DNA of 64,000 nt, from positions 868,001 through 932,000 of the forward strand of contig BCJJ01000003.1 in the NCBI GenBank assembly GCA_039545355.1, given 5' to 3'. Position numbers and translations under genes: made by a program. Every line of letters begins with the position of its first letter. Position 1 is the stretch's first letter. The notes under the pieces were generated by a model. That model saw nothing but the letters and a program-made list of their open reading frames with translations. It ran no database searches and was not told the DNA's origin. The stretch is from Trichosporon coremiiforme. Lineage: Eukaryota > Basidiomycota > Tremellomycetes > Trichosporonales > Trichosporonaceae. Positions 1 to 12,146 of the stretch are shown piece after piece.

Positions 1-314
1 TCCGCCAGATCCGCCAGATCCGCCTACGAAACGACAATGGCAGCAGAAGCCTTGCCGCAGCTTAAAGTTCGTGACTGTGCTCAACACGGCGCAGGCGGAC
101 GGACATTTTTCGTGCCTCGCTTCCTTGTTCTGACGTTCTGACGTCCTGACATCCTGACGTCAGGACGTTTGTTCGTGGCGAGCTGTGGCTCGTCTTGGCT
201 CATCGAAACCCAAGTGGCTCGTTTCGGATCGGCGGACACGGACAATGGTGGCGGCCAAACGCGCCAAACGGCCAAACAGGCGCAGTGGCGGTGTTGCTTC
301 GCCCTCCGCCTATA

Positions 315-352
315 CGCCTCCATGCGCCTCCGTGCGCCTCCGTGCGCCTCGG
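315..352. repeat. 10-bp tandem array
   Basis: About four imperfect copies of a GCGCCTCCGT-like unit. It lies in non-coding DNA near the left edge of the window. Confidence 0.7.
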
Positions 353-800
353 TGCCGCGCGCAGCGGCGCTGTCGTGTTTCAACGACGACGCCTTTATGC
401 TTGCATCGTCTCGGCGCATCCGCCTTGTGCTGGAACGGACGGTGTTGAGGAAGCACGGGCCGAACAGCACACCAGTGTTCCTCGTACCTTTGCTGTGCGC
501 CGAGGCATCTCACTCCCACGACAGCGTCTACGACGACGTGAAACGGCTTAAGCTCCATAGTCTAGGAAGTGCGGAGCCGTGCGGCGGCATGCAGCGGTAC
601 CGCACCGAGTCCTTTACGCGGCGCGCAGCACACAAGGTACAAATGCCGCAGCTCCACGCCCCCATGCTTGCTGCCACCGTTGATGCAGCCCCGGGGCTAG
701 ATATGACTCCTGGCGTGGCCTTGAACGATTAACGCGACGCTGACGCATGCTTGGCATCAATCTCGCAGACTCAGCAAGTTGTCGTGCCACGACTGCGTTC

Positions 801-836
801 GTGCCAGTCGTGCCAGGTGTGCCAGGCGTGCCGCAC
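801..836. repeat. 9-bp tandem array
   Basis: Four degenerate copies of a GTGCCAGGT-like 9-bp unit in non-coding DNA. Confidence 0.7.
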
Positions 837-1090
837 TGTGCCTCGCTAGCCACATCGTCACAAGTGCAAGCTTGCGATTTGGCTCGAAAGACAAAGAAGA
901 GGTTTCGGCGTCTGCAAATCTAGGTCCGGCGCTACTTCAAGCCTCCTCGCGGACCTTGTGGGCCTGCGGGGAGACCACTGACTGAGGGCCGATCGTATGC
1001 CGGGTCGCATGTCAGAACATGAATCAACGCCGCTCGGGGCTGAGCACTGGCCGCAACTCTTGTTCCTCACTGTACCTCGCAGTTTCCCCC

Positions 1091-1126
1091 GTACCTGGTG
1101 TCCCTGCTGTTCCTGCTGTACCTGGC
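1091..1126. repeat. 9-bp tandem array
   Basis: Four degenerate copies of a GTACCTGCT-like 9-bp unit in non-coding DNA. Confidence 0.65.
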
Positions 1127-3494
1127 AGAGTTGTGCTTGTGTCAGCATCGTGTCATGGCTTAGAGGGCTTAGAGTGCGTGGTACCATGCGAGCACCTTGC
1201 CCAGGCGTCATCAGCAGTTGCACTCAAAGCATGGAGCTCAAAATATCCGCAGATACCCTACACCCCGGCGCTATGGGGAGCCCATGAACTATGAACCACG
1301 ATGCACTGAGCTAAGAGCCATGCGTATCGCGTCTCACATGGCCCTAGTGCACTAAGAAACGCTAGCGCAACTTGACAGCTGCCTGAGCTAGATCGCTAGG
1401 TGCTGCCCGCGCCCGCATGCTTCATGCATCTGGTGGCCGCATAGACGCTCATTTCGTGCCTGGCTGGCTGAATCTGGAGCGCTGAAGCTCAATGGACGCC
1501 AGTCAAGTCAGACTAATGCAGAAACCAGTCTAGCGCTGTTAGCGCTGCGACCCGTGAACTTCATCTCGTGCCTGGGCTGAAGTCTGGCGCATGCATCGAC
1601 TGGCCACCGAGTGCACCGAGGATCACAGCACAACAAAAGTCAGGAGTGGCGGCACGATGGCGTGTGGGCGGCTAATCCTTCTCGTAATGTTGCTATTTTT
1701 TGGAGCTGGGCCCGTGGCCATGGATTCAGTGGATCGAGATCCCAGACATCAGACACGACACTCGGTCAGAGCCTGCGATCCTGCGACCTGCCTGCTGTCA
1801 GCACACACTCGCCAAACACGCCGGTTTTGCACGACCTCAGGACGTGCATTCATGTCTCAGCGCGTCCCATGCATGCCGCTGTGCCGTGCGTGCCGCCGTC
1901 GTTTGAACCCGCTCTTCGTGCGACATTCGCGCCTGCGCCATCGCAGCAGTTCGCTTGCCCCGAGATACGATTTCTGTCTTTTCGACCTTCACCTCGGCTT
2001 TAATCTCAGGGCATCTGATCGTGCATGCCGCAACTTGGGGGCGCTGCAGCCTCTGCCGCCGCATGCCCAGCGGGGTCAGCCTTGGGCTGTCTTGGCTGCA
2101 AGCGTGATGGAGGCGCTGGGACTGTGCGCGCCGAGTCGGGCAAGTGGACAAGCTCCGGGGCAAGTTTGGCAATCAGGCGGACTGATTGGACGGAGTGTCT
2201 TTGAAGCAGCGAGGATTTCGGAGCAGGCCGACAGCATGTGCGACAGATCAAGTGCGAAGGAAATCCTGCTCAGGTGGAATAGGTTGGCGGGGACGTCTCC
2301 GCTGCATTATTGCATTGACATTGCAAGTTCCGTGCGTCACGCCCGCACACGGTTTCAGTGGTTTCAGTGCTCACCGCAGCGGGCCCAGCGGATCATACAA
2401 CGGGCGGCGGAACGGCAGCGGGGTAGGTACAAAGTGCAGCGGTAGTGCTCACCGGCGTTCCTTGGATCGCAGAGCTCACAAGCTCACAAAGCTGCCAGCG
2501 CGCAGCAGTTTCTGCCAGCATCCGCGAGCGTCCCGGACAGTTCCTGGATTGTGCCTGGGGGCTTAATCAATGTGGCATGTTTGGTGCTTATCGGTCCACC
2601 CACCCTGGCACAAATCCTGACCTCAGTCTCGGTACCCTGGGGGCCAAGTAGCGGCCAGGTAGAGCTGAGAGACCCGACTTGGCCCCGCCGGGACCGGCCC
2701 GGAAGCGCGATGGGCGCCGTTGACAAACACGCCCAAACTGCTGCTGACGAGATTTTCATGTCGCTGAATAATGCACCGCAAAGATCTTTGCAGACGTCAC
2801 CGACGCCGCGGCACCATCACCGAGCCCCTGCTAGGGCGACGCAGACGCTGAGGCGCTACCCTCCGTGCCTTCGCTGCCTGGACGCCTCTGCCCGTTGCCC
2901 GCTCTGCCCGCAAGCCCGCAAGCCCGATGGCCCGCGCCACCGCGCGCACGGAGCGTCGGGGCTGCGGCCGGGCTGAATGCCCCGTCAGTGTCTGGCTCTT
3001 GCTCAAACGCACAGGCTGGCTGGAACAGAAGCTGTGCGCGCCGCTATGCATTATCGCATTAAGCGAAGCGGTCAGTGCAGTGAGCTCGGGCGGCGGCGTC
3101 GATAGGAGCATTCTGCATAACCTTCGTCCGCCGCAAAGAATGTAAAGAGGGTCCGAACGCGGACCCGGCACGATCGGCAGTTGGTGCGTCGCGTCGTACT
3201 CGCCCATGCCGAAAGTCCCAAGCGCGCTAACGGATGCGCCGATGCCGGCTTGCACTGACGCTCAATCTACCCCCTGGCATGCTGGCATTATAATCGCTAG
3301 CGACCCAGCTCGCTATCGCACGTTCATGTACCTCGCGTTTTTATTTTGTTCGCGTCCTGCTCCGCCTCCCGACCCCAAACTATGGAGCAGGTATTGCGCG
3401 CCATACGCGCCGAAGTGGACATTCCGAGCTGCCGGAATGGTGTACGTGCGGCACGGCGCAGTGGCCTAATTTCGTGCTCATATGTCATGCCCGG

Positions 3495-3521
3495 TATGAC
3501 GGGCACGACGGGCATGACGGG
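3495..3521. repeat. 9-bp tandem array
   Basis: Three copies of a CATGACGGG-like 9-bp unit in non-coding DNA. Confidence 0.7.
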
Positions 3522-6455
3522 CGTGCCCTCTTGCCCCATAGCCAATTGCCCCTCCCCCATGCACTCATGTCATCGACGTTCATTCCCCCGCTTCGATAAC
3601 TTTCATGAAAAGAACCTGTGGAGAGTGGGACCGACCGACCGATGCGACCGAACTGATGAGGAGATGGAACGAGGAAGCGAGCGGAAGCGCCGGAGCCAGT
3701 GCAGCGGAAGCCAAAATCATTAATCTCTGCCTCATGACTGAATTTGGGGCAGGTATGAATCTGACGAAAATACGCGGAGTGCGTCAGCCCTGGGCTGGAG
3801 CCGCTGGGCCGCGCAGGACGGCAGGAGCATAATTGCTTGCTGAATGCAAGATGTGGAGTACGTACGACCGCAAGATGCAGGAACGACGGCCGGCGTCTGT
3901 CGGAGGATTTTCTGCGCCTCCTGAGCCACGGCACCGCCGCCCTGGATGGCGGCGCGCCAGCTCCCTGTGTCGTGCTGCCTCCTGAGCGCCGACAAAGCCA
4001 AAACGCTAGAACTCGGGTCTGAGCTTGCGATGGATCCCAGCGGACTCTGTTGCTTCTCTTGTCGCAGCCTGACATCGCTCTGCCACTCGGTGCGCTCGCT
4101 ATGCCAACACCCTGGCTTCGGCCCTTCATCAGCCACCCTTGTCCTCCAGTTCGTCGCAAACTTCAGTCACAATCGCTCAGCTCACAGAGCTGGGGCACGT
4201 ACCTGACAACATCTTGCTGCCTGCCCTGCGTCAGATTGACCCCATCAGCAACCTCATACCGTACTTGTGTGACGCTGACATGCTACAAGAAGCAGGATCT
4301 CGCGAGGAACGGGAGTAGGGGCGCGTTTCTTCTTTGGCCTGTCTTGCATGAACGCATTGGCTGAAGCTCGAATCGTATGGTTCCTAGTTACCCGGCTGCG
4401 TACGTCTCGCAGCGTGCACGATTCCGGCGGAACCATGAGGCTGCGGTAACTCTTTTTGTTTCATTGATATCATGTTGGCTCGTATCGTCGTCAATCGAGT
4501 GTTCGTTTTGGTCTCTGCAGAATTCTCCCTTTCACCAGTTCTCCAGAGAAACAAAGAAAGAATAGAACTCCCGAAACGGCGGGTTCCTCTCTTGCGGGCA
4601 GCACGCAACCTTTTAGCAAGCAAGCTTGGACTGTCGTCCAGTGCCAAGCTATGGGCCAATGCACATCAGCCGCCACAGCCATGCTCAGCCCCACCACCTC
4701 CCCCCGCGCCCCTTCGGCCGGGCGCGCCAGCAGCCAGCGGCGTAGCGAGTAGCAAGCCGTGGCATGCCCCGACGTCATAAGCCATTTCGGCTCAGCGTCT
4801 TTGTCCTGAATAGCCTGACGCCGCGTCCTGAGTCTGCATCTGTCAGACTGGAAACTTGAACGTGCGCCCGCGTCCCGACGGCTGAGTCGTCCCCGAGGTC
4901 CGACGCGGTGGCGCCGCCTTGCTGGCGGGCTTTGCGCTGGCGCAGCGGGCCAATCGGTTCGCGGCGAGAGGCGCAGTCGGAGGCGCTGGTGGCCGGCCGG
5001 CGCCGCGTACCTGCCCGGTACGGACCGGGCTGCGATGCGCTATACACGAACGCACACGCGCATCAGTACGACGCTGGTACTGCATAGTACACGTACGTCA
5101 GACAAGACCTTTCATGCCAGGTAACTTGGGCGTGTCAGGTGCGCGTGAGCTTGTGTGAGCTTGGCAGCCGGACGGGCTGGCGCGCAGCCCAAAAGGTCCA
5201 AAATCTCGTCACGACGCCCAACCGCCCCCCTGCGCCTAGTTAGTCACCCGTTCCTTACGATCCGTGAGAGTCCTCGATGCTGCATCTGCTCTTGCGATCC
5301 TTACAGCTTGCGCATCCTTGTGCCTCCAGTGCCTCGCGAGCGGCCCTGCATCGCTCCCCGACCGATATTCACTCGGTGACCTCGTTCCTCCCCCTGCCCC
5401 TGCCCCTTGCATACCCTTCCCCATCGCCGAGGGCCATATCCTGCACGTCGAGCAAGCTCAACAGCCGTGCCGGACGTGCCAGATGAGACAGGCCTGTCGC
5501 ATGGTCGTCCACGATACAGTTCCCCCGCACCCCCACAGTCTCCACAGCTGCGAACACCAATGTGCGATGGCAACGGCACAGGTCTGAACCAAAGTTAGGA
5601 TTCGGGCATGCTCGCATCCCACATCCCACACTTTGTGCAACCCTTTCGTGCCGTGCGCGCCAGCGTGCCAGTGTGCCAGTGTGCCGCCGAGCGGGCATTG
5701 CAACATCTGTGCGAACGAGGGGACGTCTGTCCGGCGAACGACCTGCCCACGCCCCCCCCCCCCAATGCTCGCTGGCGCGCAGCAACAGAAGCAGAAGCAG
5801 TCGATAGAATGCCCGCCCGGCTTTCGTCGGCTCATCACATTCATGAGATGGCTTCGCACGTCTCCCCGCCTGACTCCGCATTCATGGGAGAGTTTATCAT
5901 TCTGCCTGGGCGAGCACGGCCACACAGAGGACACTGTGACTCCACGCAACTCTAAGTCAATTCATCGCAAGACTTCTTGATTCATGAATGCCCGTCTCGC
6001 CGTCATCACCCAAACAAGGTTACACCTCGAGCTTACTGACGCCTCACCGCAGGCTCGCCCCCAAAATCGCAATCCCACCAGAACTCTTGAACGCTAACTG
6101 TAACCGAAACCGAAATTATGCCCCTCCAATGTTCGCATACCTGTCGAATCGCTCAGGTAGGTGTAGCGTACGTACGTGCAAGCGGCGGTTTGTCACCCGT
6201 CACCCGGTGCTGCAGCGTTGGTCCGTGTATTTAACTGAAAACTGTGTTTTTCCAAACGAGGATATGTACTATGAGTATGGGATACTAGAATTAAAGAGAA
6301 AAGGACAGAATCATAGAAACGCCTTGTCGAGCCAAACGTCAAATCCTACACGACCGCCACTCTCAACTATGCTCATGGCGGCGTGGCTCGATCTCCACAA
6401 CCTAACTTAGTGAAGAGGACTTGCCCACTAGTGGCGAACCGAGTATCACGAGCGC

Positions 6456-7957
6456 TTAGCTCTTGTGTGGCGGCGGAGGATACTGGCTGCCTTGCATGCC
6501 CGGCGGGGGAGGAGGACGGCCCTGCTGGTTGCCTCCAGGAGGCTGGGGGTCGTAGCCATCGCCCTTGTCCATCTGCCAGCCTGATCGTCAGCGCCCATGC
6601 ACGGGGAAACAAACTGTCTGGCGGGGCCGATCGTCGTCACTTCCGAGCTGCCGTTGTCACGCCTGAGCACTTCAGCTGCCCCGGCACGGGCTGAAACAAC
6701 AGTGATCTGTCTCATTGTTGCCACAGGCAATTGTGCCACGCTCGAGCGACTCTGTTCCAGACAACGGTGGACTGGGTCGAACTGAAACCATGACGCCGCC
6801 ACCGTAAAGGCTCAGACAGTTCGCAAAATAGTCACACCGTGACGGTCTGGGACAGAATCGGAGCATATCGGGCTCCGCAGCGGCTCAGTCGAACCACATT
6901 GACAACGTCAGACAGCATGGAAGGTTCCGACGTCACAATCGTTGACGAATGTCTGGGAGCCCGCACTCAACTCGCTTTCGTACTCACCGCAGGTGCTGCA
7001 GATCCAGATCTGGTGACTGCGACACGGGATCAGAGGGATGTAGCAGAACTCGAACCACATCCTCGACTTAGCGCCGTAGACAGCATCTGATCGTCAGCTA
7101 CACGACTCGGTGTTCCAAGCAGCTGTTGCTCACAGTTGTGACACTTGGGGCACAGACGAGCCGGCTCAGGCGGATCCTGCTTGAGCTGGACGTCAGCAAC
7201 TCTCCGCGATCAGTTCGGCAAGGAATCGAGGACAGCGGCGGACTGAGGAGACCACGGTGGGATCACTCGTGATTACTGGTGGAGGATCGACAGTGACCGC
7301 ATTCCAGGGATGCTCGCAAGGACCTAGGGGGAACACGCATCATCACGCAACCCAGCGGCAGGCGGGAGCGACACCGACATGCCCATGTTGAAAGGCGCCA
7401 ACGGCTGTCGTTGCTGCGGGCGGTGTGCCAAGACTGGTCTTGGCACGCAGTCGCACCTTTGCCGCAGGGAACATACGGCGGGTGGCAAAGGGCACCGGCG
7501 GGATGACACGTAGCGAGTGCCGAACATCACATTAGGAGGTCGCCATCGCTTCACGACGACAGATGACGGTCGAGTCGTTCCTTTGAGTGACCTGGGACCT
7601 GCATGGCACATTGCGGCAGAGGCGATGGGTGCACGTTGAGCTCGATCATCTGATGAGCTCCAAGTCCAGATCCGACTTCCAGAACTTCCTTCACACGACG
7701 CCCTGGTGACTGGATGAAGCCTATCCACATGCTGCTAGCCACCGAGGTTCCCATCGATCGGGAGCGCCGGATGCAGAGTCCTGTAACGTATCCAGCGGAG
7801 CAGTGTTGACAGGTCCATCGGATCAAAGTACTCCGCGACAGAGTCCGCCAGGTCCAGCGCAATCGAGTCGCTCCTCCAGTCCACTGTCCTCCTTCAGTAT
7901 GCCGATTCCACTCACCTTGGTAGGGAAGCCCCACACGAGAGGGATACACAAGAACAT
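6456..7957 (-). CDS. zinc-ribbon_15-type small protein, four exons with long introns
   Basis: Rebuilt from exons 7916-7957, 7134-7185, 6988-7086 and 6456-6580 (minus strand), giving 105 aa with all phases matching. The N-terminus is a short hydrophobic segment ending in a Pro-Thr-Lys turn. It is followed by CPKCH at about residue 28, a KSRMWFEF...IPLIP core, and a second CSTCGW cysteine pair, so the two CxxC knuckles of a zinc ribbon are present. The tail is rich in Pro, Gly and Gln. This order matches the small fungal zinc-ribbon (zinc_ribbon_15-like) family as I know it; the biochemical role of that family is not established to my knowledge. Oddities: introns 1 (7186-7915, 730 nt) and 3 (6581-6987, 407 nt) are about ten times longer than usual here, whereas intron 2 is 47 nt. 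All acceptors follow a CTGAC branch site. Confidence 0.8.
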
Positions 7958-8265
7958 GTCGCTCGCCTTGCACGCGGGGTGGCTTGTGGGATGGAACGAG
8001 TGGAGCGGATGGGATAAGAGCGAAGTCAAGGTTTTGTTGTCAAGTTGAACTGTTTGTTGGTGGGAATGACGTACAAACGCGCAGTCGCGACGACCCGCAC
8101 GAGCGGTGGCAAATCTCAATCTTGCTCTTGTGCACGACCGTACGACCGCCCACATCTTGCTGTCCCTGCACCGCCTCAGACCTGCCAAGTTATCTCAATG
8201 GAGTCGCGATGCATGTGGGTAGGAGACGATACACTCTCCGAATCTATGGCGCTTCTATGACGAGA
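7958..8265. other. intergenic, 308 bp
   Basis: Space between the start of the zinc-ribbon gene and the 3' end of the LYR-motif gene, both on the minus strand. It should hold the promoter of the former and the terminator of the latter; no specific site was recognised. Confidence 0.6.
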
Positions 8266-9351
8266 TCACGGCCTCCTAGAATCCGAGACCGGGGCCGCCT
8301 TTGCCTCCTCAGCAACCTGCTGCTCCTGCTGCAGTTTCTGCTGCTTCCTCCTCTCAGCGCGCTTGGCGAGACGCTCATACTTTTCCCGCTTCGCGCGCAT
8401 GATGCGGATGTACATCTTGTCGGTGTACTTCATCTCTGAGCGCTTCTGCTCGCGCGCGAACTGCTCATCGATCATCTTGCTCTGGCGGTTGAACTCAGTC
8501 TCCCATGAGCGCGCGCCGACGCCCGATGACCAGTCCCCAATCTTCTCGGGCCAGTCAATCCCAAGTTTGCGCAGGAAGCCAACCTCCTTCCGCATGTCCT
8601 CCTGCTGTTCCGAGAGCTTGCGGAACACATCGATGCGCCGCTCGCGCCGCCCGATTCGCCGCTTGATCATCATCGACAACCGTAGTGGCTGAGGCTTCAG
8701 ACGTGGCAATGGCGGGTTATAAAATGTCGGGCGCAGGAAGCCGCCCGTCAGGCGAGGCTTCTCCTCGATCTTTGTGAACTTCGTGACCGGCTGAGGCAGC
8801 TGTTCGAGGTGCGACGCAGCCTTATTCTCCGCTTCCCAGAGGCGCTGCGCCGCGATTGCAGAGCCACCCGTCAGGTCGTCCAGCAATGTCTCGTACTCCT
8901 TCAGAAGATAGATTACACGGTCGGACGACGTCTGCCCCCGATGTTTCCGGAATCGTTTCCGAGCCGTCTGGAGAAGAGCCGAGTACGGGGTGCTAGGTGG
9001 TCTCGGGGAGGACGCCGAAGCAGACTCAGCGACAGCAGCCATTATCTTGTCAAACTCCTTCTTCTTCAGATGGTTGATCTTCGTGTACTCCAGCGAGTCC
9101 CCTATCCGGATCTTCTTCCTCGCCTTCCCTTCTGCGTCGAGCCGTAGCCGGTTGATGCTCATGTCGGTCGCGTCCCGTCTCGTCCATCCCAACGCCTTCA
9201 GAAGTGGCCGATACAACGCCCACCGAACGGCGTGCTTATGCCATGGCTGTTTGAAGAACGGTTCAAGCCTCTGTTTAGGCAGCGGTGGTCGAGGGGTATG
9301 AGGTGGTAGTATTGGCCGCAGCGCAACACGTTGAAAAGAAAGGGAGCTCAT
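8266..9351 (-). CDS. LYR-motif (Cup1-like) protein, probably mitochondrial
   Basis: Single-exon frame of 361 aa with an ATG start. A basic, proline-rich N-terminus is followed by an ALYRPLL segment (Leu46-Tyr47-Arg48), the signature of LYR proteins, which typically bind the mitochondrial acyl carrier protein and help assemble respiratory complexes, Fe-S enzymes or the mitoribosome. The region after the motif (RLRLDAEGKARKKIRIG) and the long Arg/Lys-rich C-terminal half (about 215-350) with a predicted coiled coil ending in Gln-rich sequence fit the fungal 'Cup1-like LYR' proteins better than short LYRM subunits. The composition would allow RNA or ribosome binding, but this is inference. No transmembrane segment is visible. 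Family assignment is moderate; exact orthology is unknown. Confidence 0.7.
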   Translation of the reverse strand: MSSLSFQRVALRPILPPHTPRPPLPKQRLEPFFKQPWHKHAVRWALYRPLLKALGWTRRDATDMSINRLRLDAEGKARKKIRIGDSLEYTKINHLKKKEFDKIMAAVAESASASSPRPPSTPYSALLQTARKRFRKHRGQTSSDRVIYLLKEYETLLDDLTGGSAIAAQRLWEAENKAASHLEQLPQPVTKFTKIEEKPRLTGGFLRPTFYNPPLPRLKPQPLRLSMMIKRRIGRRERRIDVFRKLSEQQEDMRKEVGFLRKLGIDWPEKIGDWSSGVGARSWETEFNRQSKMIDEQFAREQKRSEMKYTDKMYIRIMRAKREKYERLAKRAERRKQQKLQQEQQVAEEAKAAPVSDSRRP

Positions 9352-11007
9352 GAGGTCGAAGACCTGGGGCGTGTTGTTGGGTCAGGAAGCTCAGGCTATC
9401 GGTGCATGTGATGGCAAGAGTTTGAGACCAGTGGATCAAAAAGGGCACAGAACAGAATGGGTCAACGAATCGTGGCCAGCGGCAGTCGTGAGGTTGTAGG
9501 CAATTGAGGCGGAGCGTAAACGTAGATGAGGCGGTATGAGTGATGTTGAAATTGTTGATAGGCGATGACGAAACGACTCATGAAATCTTATCAGCGGCGA
9601 TAGTTCCGTCTATCTGCAGCGACCGTCTACTGCCCAGATCCTCCAGCACTCGAGCCGGTTGGGAAGACTGCGAAGCTGACATGTGGCAAAAGGAATGAAT
9701 CAGTGAAGAGTGCTACAAGGTGTCAAGAGAGCGCGGCGAGAGCCAGGGCAGCTGTCAACAAATTTTGAACGAACGAGGATAACATTGGGGTGTCAAGTAC
9801 AAGAAACGATGCGCGTCGGGTGTGGAAATGTCAGACCGTTGGTTTCTCCACAACCTCATGGGTCAACGACCTAGGCCAGGATACAGAATAACGGTAGGTC
9901 CCCAGTGGTTCGTCGACGTCCAAAAGACGGAGATCCACCGAAGACTTTATCTCGGGGAAGCCGTGTCCCGTCGACCGGAATCATGCGCTCAGCGAGGGCC
10001 GTGAAGCCCTCTAGCGCTTCCAATCAGTCGAATGTTGCCGCCAATGAGGCGATAAACGCGCACAGAGAACAGCAACCGGGCCCTTGGTAAGAAAGGATGT
10101 CGAGCAACCCGCTCTGAAATTTATACACCCTGCACCGGCGAGCAGAGTGGAGGTCTGCGCTCGCGAGGGCGAACGGAGTTACGGCGTTAACCGCGTGGCT
10201 CGCCGCTTGCCCTTTGTTTGGTTCCAAGGTCTCAGATCTCGGCCTCTCTGCGCGTTATGCACTGGCCGATATCTCATAGGCAGCTACGCTAGCAGTGTTG
10301 CCGATAGCCAAGCTCGCCATTGTGCGGTGTGCCAACCCCAAAAGTACAGAACGACGTCGACTTTGCAACTCTTACCGTTTGAGGGTGCTTATGGGAAAGC
10401 AGCCGGCTGCTGCACGTGCCCTTGGTAATCGGGTGAGTTACTGACGATATCCGATTCTCTCGATCACATCCACTTCAAGGCGCAGTGCGCCTCTGCGCCT
10501 TGGATTCCTATGAAACCACGTTCATCCTGGGATCTCACGCTGATCCTCCCCGCCTTCCCTCGCTCTCAGCTGTCCGAATCCAGACCATGATCCCACGAAT
10601 GCTTGCGCGGTGATCTATGTGGCTACCTTTCTGAAACCGGAGAGTCTGGTGACAAGTCGAGTGAGCTACGCAGGCAGAGGCATGCAAGATGCAGGAGCCG
10701 AAACACAGCTTTGATGACGAGAAGCAAGCGGACAGGATGGATCGCGTGAATAGATGACTGAACGTCTGGGCTCATCGCAATGGATGACTCACCCCAACGC
10801 ACGCATGCGCCGCACGCTGCGCACCGACTACGGTCTGTCCTTTATCTCCCAATCCGTCTTCCTCGCTCGCTTCGCGTCTCGACCTCGTCTCTCTCGTCGC
10901 CACTCGACTACGCCATCTTAGTGCCCCATGTCTTAAACCATGCTGCACTCCGGAATCGTCTCGTTCTTCCTTCATCCTCACTCGCACTCACACACTCATC
11001 ACTCACA
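9352..11007. other. intergenic, about 1.65 kb
   Basis: Divergent promoter space between the LYR-motif gene (minus) and the gene starting at 11008 (plus). The 80 bases before 11008 are CT-rich, as is usual for 5' leaders here. No conserved ORF, RNA gene or repeat was recognised in the remainder. Confidence 0.55.
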
Positions 11008-12016
11008 ATGACATTGACATCTCCGCGCGACCCCCCACCTTGGCGCTCACTTCGGCCCTTCTCGCCGCCGCCCAAATCCTCATCACTACCGATGCTCATC
11101 TCTCTCAGTCTCGACTCACCGAACGTCCCATTGTACCACGCTACCACTCAGACCTCTGTCCTCTTCCTCTTAACCTTGCTCGAGCTCGCCCCGCCCCATC
11201 TCCGACGATACATTGATCCGCCGCAACCCCTGCCGCCCATGTTCGAGACCGACGGCACACAGATGGACCTCGAGAGTCTACTCTTCCTTTGCAAAGACGT
11301 CCTTTCCACTCTTTGCCCTGCCCTGCTCGACACCGACGGATGGGACCAGCTCGTTGAGAAGGTGCTGCTGCTTCGCGACGATAACGACTCGGACTATGAC
11401 AGCGACATCCCGATATTCCAGACTGAGTGGGAGAAACAGTGGGAGTACTCGGATGAGGAGGAGGAAGTGTCATTCGAAGATATCCACCCCCTCGCCTTAC
11501 AGGGAAGAGGAAGACAGGGCTTCAGCAGCAGTCGGCACTGGGAGGCATACGGTCTGCAAGACGGAGACGTCATACGCGATGAGTTCGACGACGTCGAGAA
11601 GGACGGAGAAGGCGACCCCGACGCCGCGAAGGAATGGCATGATGCCTTGGGCTCCATCGGGTGCATGGACTTGGTCTCACGGGCTTGCGAGATGCTCGCC
11701 GCATGGGTGGAGGAGAACGGTGTACCGGTGAGCTCGAGTGGCCCCCTGATAGAGCTGACCGCAGTGCACGATCACCCCGGCATTCGCAGACGAGGTGCAC
11801 CGCCGCTCGGCACCGAAGCACCACTTAGCAAGCTTACACTGCAACGGAGTGCACGGACTGAGGCAGCTTCCTGTCGGCAGCAAGGCGATCGACTCTGCGT
11901 TCGCATCATGGGCGGCGCAGTACGTCGAGCCCGATTTTGATCTTCCCGACCTTCCTCCCTACCCTCCGATCAAGCGTTTAGTGACCGACTGGAAGCTATT
12001 GGACTTTCAGTTATAA
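11008..12016 (+). CDS. uncharacterised acidic protein, two exons
   Basis: Exons 11008-11727 and 11765-12016, joined in phase over a 37-nt intron (GTGAGC donor, CTGAC branch, CAG acceptor), give 323 aa. I chose the ATG at 11008 because it follows a CT-rich leader ending in CTCACA; an in-frame ATG at 10780 would add 76 unconvincing residues. The protein starts with a Pro/Ser-rich segment, has a helical Leu-rich part (about 28-105), a strongly acidic segment (about 125-160, including EYSDEEEEVSFED) and a conserved-looking C-terminus rich in Pro and Asp (FDLPDLPPYPP). I do not recognise the family. It converges on RFC4 with 130 bp between the stops. Confidence 0.7.
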
Positions 12017-12146
12017 TCTTCATTGGAGTTGGACCGGCGAGTGCCCGTCATCTCGGGGTCGTAAAGGCGTGCAACACTGTCACACTGAAAACTTGTATGA
12101 TGTACAGGGTAAATGCATAAGATTGTATAGTACACGGGTGACAGAA

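Larger units (their letters stand above)
1..6455. other. gene-poor stretch, no sup­ported gene
   Basis: About 6.4 kb in which I found no coding region that I can defend. The longest open frame (1591-2445, plus strand) has arginine- and cysteine-rich composition typical of chance frames in GC-rich DNA and no recognisable domain. I looked for chains of short exons with GTGAGT or GTAAGT donors and CTGAC/CTAAC-AG acceptors and saw none with good protein on either strand. The stretch holds several short tandem arrays with 8- to 10-bp units and a 12-C run at 5752-5763. The last few hundred bases (about 6225-6350) are AT-richer and probably include the 3' end of the zinc-ribbon gene that follows. 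Confidence 0.6.

Noticed and set aside
1591..2445. 284-codon frame on the plus strand
   Set aside because: Arg/Cys/Ser-rich, no domain, no splice context, third-position use unlike the real genes; a chance frame.
7803..7910. Minus-strand frame ALDLADSVAEYFDPMDLSTL inside the long intron 1 of the zinc-ribbon gene
   Set aside because: Protein-like, but it cannot be joined in phase to the flanking exons and does not fit the family between PTK and the first CxxC.
10780..11007. N-terminal extension of the gene at 11008
   Set aside because: The extra 76 residues look like translated promoter (Ser/Thr/Leu from CT-rich leader) and the ATG at 11008 has a better position.
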